A stretch of DNA of 64,000 bases, from assembly GCA_040751755.1 (NCBI GenBank), contig JBFMHC010000044.1:62001-126000 (forward strand), in the 5' to 3' direction. Position 1 is the stretch's first letter; each line of letters opens with the position of its first letter. The position numbers and the translations under genes were made by a program. The notes under the pieces were generated by a model. That model searched no databases and was not told where the DNA came from. It saw only the letters and a list, made by a program, of their open reading frames with translations. Of the stretch, positions 62,306-64,000 are shown piece after piece. The stretch is from PFJX01 sp040751755. Lineage in GTDB: Bacteria; Pseudomonadota; Gammaproteobacteria; Burkholderiales; Thiobacillaceae.

Positions 62306-63262
62306 ATGAACGCCTGCCCGCCCGACGAGCCGACCCTGCAACGCTTCATCGCCGAGATCGCCACGCTGCCGCCGCGCCCGCACCACAGCCTGCTGCTGGA
62401 ACGCGCGCGCGCCCTCATGCCGGCGTGCGAGTTCCGCTTCGCCCTCACGCGCGGCGGCTGGTACCGCCCCGGCGGCGTGTTGCGCAGCGACGGCGAACGC
62501 CTGACGGACGACCTGGAGTCCTGGGCGGAGGGCGAGGCGGCCGCCGCCGGCGACGTAGGCGAATGGCTGGAGTCCCTGCTCGGCCAGGACCTCATGGTCA
62601 CGCGCCATGCCGGCAAGACGCATTACTTCGTCGCCCCCTTCGGCCCCGGCCCCGCGGACTTCCTGCAACTGGAGGTGGAGGAGGTGCAGGAGACCCTGGA
62701 CCGCTACCTCGTCAACCCGGACGCGCCGCCCTACGACCTCGCCGAACTGCTGGAGCCGCTCGCCCCCACGCCGCTCGACGCGCAGCCGGTGGGCGCGCCA
62801 CGCTACCGTTTCCGCCGCCTCAGCGACCTGCGCCAGGTGGTGCTGCGCCAGCCGCAGCCGGAGGGCACGCCGGGCCCGCTCGCGCGCTTCCTGCAGGAGT
62901 GGGGCGTGCGGGAGGGCCAGGAGCGCTTCTGCGACCACTGGCTGCTGGGCCTGCGCGAGCACGTCGACCGCTTCCGCAACGCCGCGGTCTCGGCCACGCC
63001 GGTGTCGCGGCACGCGCGCAAGCTCAAGCCCTTCCACTGGGAGGCCGGCAGCAGCGGCCTGGCCCTGGCCGACCAGGTGCACGCCTTCGACCGCGCCGCC
63101 GGCTACCCCGGCGCCTGGTACTTCCACATGGTCGCCGGCGGCCTGGTGCCGCGCGACATCGCCTATGCCCTGGCACGCGACCTGGACGCCGGCTTCAGCT
63201 ACCTGCCGGAACTCGACACGCGCCTGCTGATCGGCTGGATGAAGGCGCCCTACGCCGTGTAG
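62306..63262 (+). CDS. Uncharacterised 318-aa nif-island protein
   Basis: Not recognised. It starts MNACPPDEPTLQRFIAEIAT and follows the LRV gene after 9 bases, so it shares its NifA/sigma-54 promoter; AGGAATCCCC lies before the ATG. It is soluble, with no signal peptide or membrane helix. Conserved-looking stretches are FALTRGGWYRPGGVLRSDG, TRHAGKTHYFVAPFGPGP, FLQLEVEEVQETLDRYLVNPD and the end AWYFHMVAGGLVPRDIAYALARDLDAGF. Only Cys4, Cys41 and one other Cys (FCDHW) occur, so a large Fe-S site is unlikely. It precedes nifE and may act in cofactor assembly, which is inference from position. Confidence 0.72.
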   Translation: MNACPPDEPTLQRFIAEIATLPPRPHHSLLLERARALMPACEFRFALTRGGWYRPGGVLRSDGERLTDDLESWAEGEAAAAGDVGEWLESLLGQDLMVTRHAGKTHYFVAPFGPGPADFLQLEVEEVQETLDRYLVNPDAPPYDLAELLEPLAPTPLDAQPVGAPRYRFRRLSDLRQVVLRQPQPEGTPGPLARFLQEWGVREGQERFCDHWLLGLREHVDRFRNAAVSATPVSRHARKLKPFHWEAGSSGLALADQVHAFDRAAGYPGAWYFHMVAGGLVPRDIAYALARDLDAGFSYLPELDTRLLIGWMKAPYAV

Positions 63263-63280
63263 GCCGGCCTGTAGGGTGCC

Positions 63281-63296
63281 TGTCGCAAACCCCACA
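63281..63296. promoter_or_regulatory. NifA upstream activator site of nifE
   Basis: TGTCGCAAACCCCACA, exact TGT-N10-ACA, 55 bases before the -24 element. It shares GCAAACCC with the LRV-gene site. Confidence 0.82.
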
Positions 63297-63334
63297 TTCG
63301 CGCGCCGTGCGGCAATGGATTCAATGGCTTGCGC

Positions 63335-63351
63335 CTGGCATGCGGCTTGCA
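63335..63351 (+). promoter_or_regulatory. Sigma-54 promoter of nifE
   Basis: CTGGCATGCGGCTTGCA: GG at 63337-63338, GC at 63349-63350, 10 bases between. Start predicted near 63362. ATTCAATGGCTTG at 63319-63331 just upstream has one mismatch to the IHF consensus. Confidence 0.88.
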
Positions 63352-63384
63352 AATCCTGAGTGACCCACGTTTCGAGCCGCCATC

Positions 63385-64000
63385 ATGCAGACCGCCAAAC
63401 AGATCGCCGAAGCCCTCAACGAACCCGCCTGCGCGCACAACGCCAAGACCAAGTCCGGCTGCGCCAAGCCCAAGCCGGGTGCCACCGCCGGCGGCTGCTC
63501 GTTCGACGGCGCGCAGATCGCCCTGCTGCCCATCGCCGACGTCGCCCACATCGTGCACGGCCCCATCGCCTGCGCCGGCTCCAGCTGGGACAACCGCGGC
63601 ACCCGCACCTCCGGCCCGGCGCTGTACAAGATCGGCATGACCACCGATCTCACCGAGCAGGACGTGATCATGGGGCGCGGCGAGAAGCGCCTGTTCCACG
63701 CCATCAAGCAGGCCATCGACAGCTATTCCCCCGCCGCCGTGTTCGTCTACCAGACCTGCGTGCCCGCCCTGGTGGGAGACGACTTCGAGGCGGTGTGCAA
63801 GGAGGCCACGCAGCGCTGGGGCACGCCCGTGGTGCCGGTGGACGCCGCCGGCTTCTACGGCACCAAGAACCTCGGCAACCGGCTCGCCGGCGAGGCCATG
63901 TTCAAGCACGTGATCGGCACGCGCGAGCCCGACCCGGTGCCGCCCGAGGCGCAGCGCCCCGGCGTCAAGGTGCACGACGTCAGCCTGATCGGCGAATACA
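63385..64000 (+). CDS. nifE: Nitrogenase FeMo-cofactor scaffold NifE, N-terminal part
   Basis: NifE with NifN forms the scaffold on which FeMo-co is matured. The gene starts at ATG 63385 and is still open at the window end (205 codons seen). Diagnostic segments are GPIACAGSSWDNRGTRTSGP, then MTTDLTEQDVIMGRGEKRLFHAIKQAI and FVYQTCVPALVGDDFEAVCKEA with Cys residues, and VPVDAAGFYGTKNLGNRLAGEAMF. The N-terminal extension (residues 1-40) carries extra Cys and Lys (CAHNAKTKSGCAKPKPGATA). It has its own sigma-54 promoter and NifA site. NifN presumably follows outside the window. Confidence 0.97.
   Translation, partial: MQTAKQIAEALNEPACAHNAKTKSGCAKPKPGATAGGCSFDGAQIALLPIADVAHIVHGPIACAGSSWDNRGTRTSGPALYKIGMTTDLTEQDVIMGRGEKRLFHAIKQAIDSYSPAAVFVYQTCVPALVGDDFEAVCKEATQRWGTPVVPVDAAGFYGTKNLGNRLAGEAMFKHVIGTREPDPVPPEAQRPGVKVHDVSLIGEY

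Overview
The window is about 64 kb of very GC-rich DNA from a proteobacterium, most likely a betaproteobacterium of the Rhodocyclales/Nitrosomonadales type. The reasons are the chromosomal order der-hfq-hflX-hflK-hflC-hisZ-purA, the flagellar order flgN-flgM-flgA // flgBCDEFGHIJKL, and a molybdenum nitrogenase cluster that carries draT, nafY and the [4Fe-4S] leucine-rich-variant protein. I cannot name the species from sequence alone. Nearly all of the DNA is coding; no gene-free stretch exceeds 300 bases, and I saw no rRNA or tRNA gene, insertion sequence or CRISPR array.

Regions: (1) 1-7.5 kb, housekeeping: the end of der, a small unknown gene, hfq, hflX, hflK/hflC, a DUF2065 protein, hisZ and purA. 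(2) 7.6-13.75 kb, a four-gene peptide-type ABC importer (lipoprotein, two permeases, fused double ATPase). (3) 13.75-19.9 kb, mltD, gloB, a methyltransferase, rnhA, dnaQ and a TonB-dependent receptor. (4) 19.9-33.4 kb, flagellar genes: a leftward flgA / flgM-flgN group ending in a small metal-binding protein, and the rightward flgBCDEFGHIJKL operon. A diguanylate cyclase gene between them is split by a nine-G tract. (5) 33.4-46.4 kb, mixed genes: GGDEF-EAL protein, hydrolase, DinG/YoaA helicase, a secreted HIRAN protein, tsaB-rimI-udg, an Hpt-receiver-phosphatase fusion, a DUF302 protein and acnA. (6) 46.5-64 kb, the nitrogen-fixation island: a hemerythrin and SIR2-like gene pair, a periplasmic binding protein with a hybrid histidine kinase, draT, then nifHDK-nifT-fdxN-nafY-small gene-modABC-acetyltransferase, then the LRV protein with an unknown 318-aa protein, then nifE, which runs off the end.

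Regulatory sites fit this layout. Sigma-54 (-24/-12) promoters with exact GG-N10-GC spacing lie before nifH, the LRV gene, nifE, the SIR2-like gene and flgB. The first three have upstream TGT-N10-ACA sites (NifA type). A textbook sigma-28 promoter precedes flgM. DraT would modify Arg101 of the NifH encoded next to it. ModABC supplies molybdate. NafY, NifE, the ferredoxin and the LRV protein serve cofactor assembly or electron transfer.

The points most worth a second look are the sigma-54-driven SIR2-like/hemerythrin pair, the family of GC-rich inverted repeats that fills four junctions of the nif operon (one with its centre inverted) and also lies in frame inside an ABC ATPase gene, the G9 tract that breaks the flagellar-region diguanylate cyclase, and the uncharacterised 318-aa nif-island protein.
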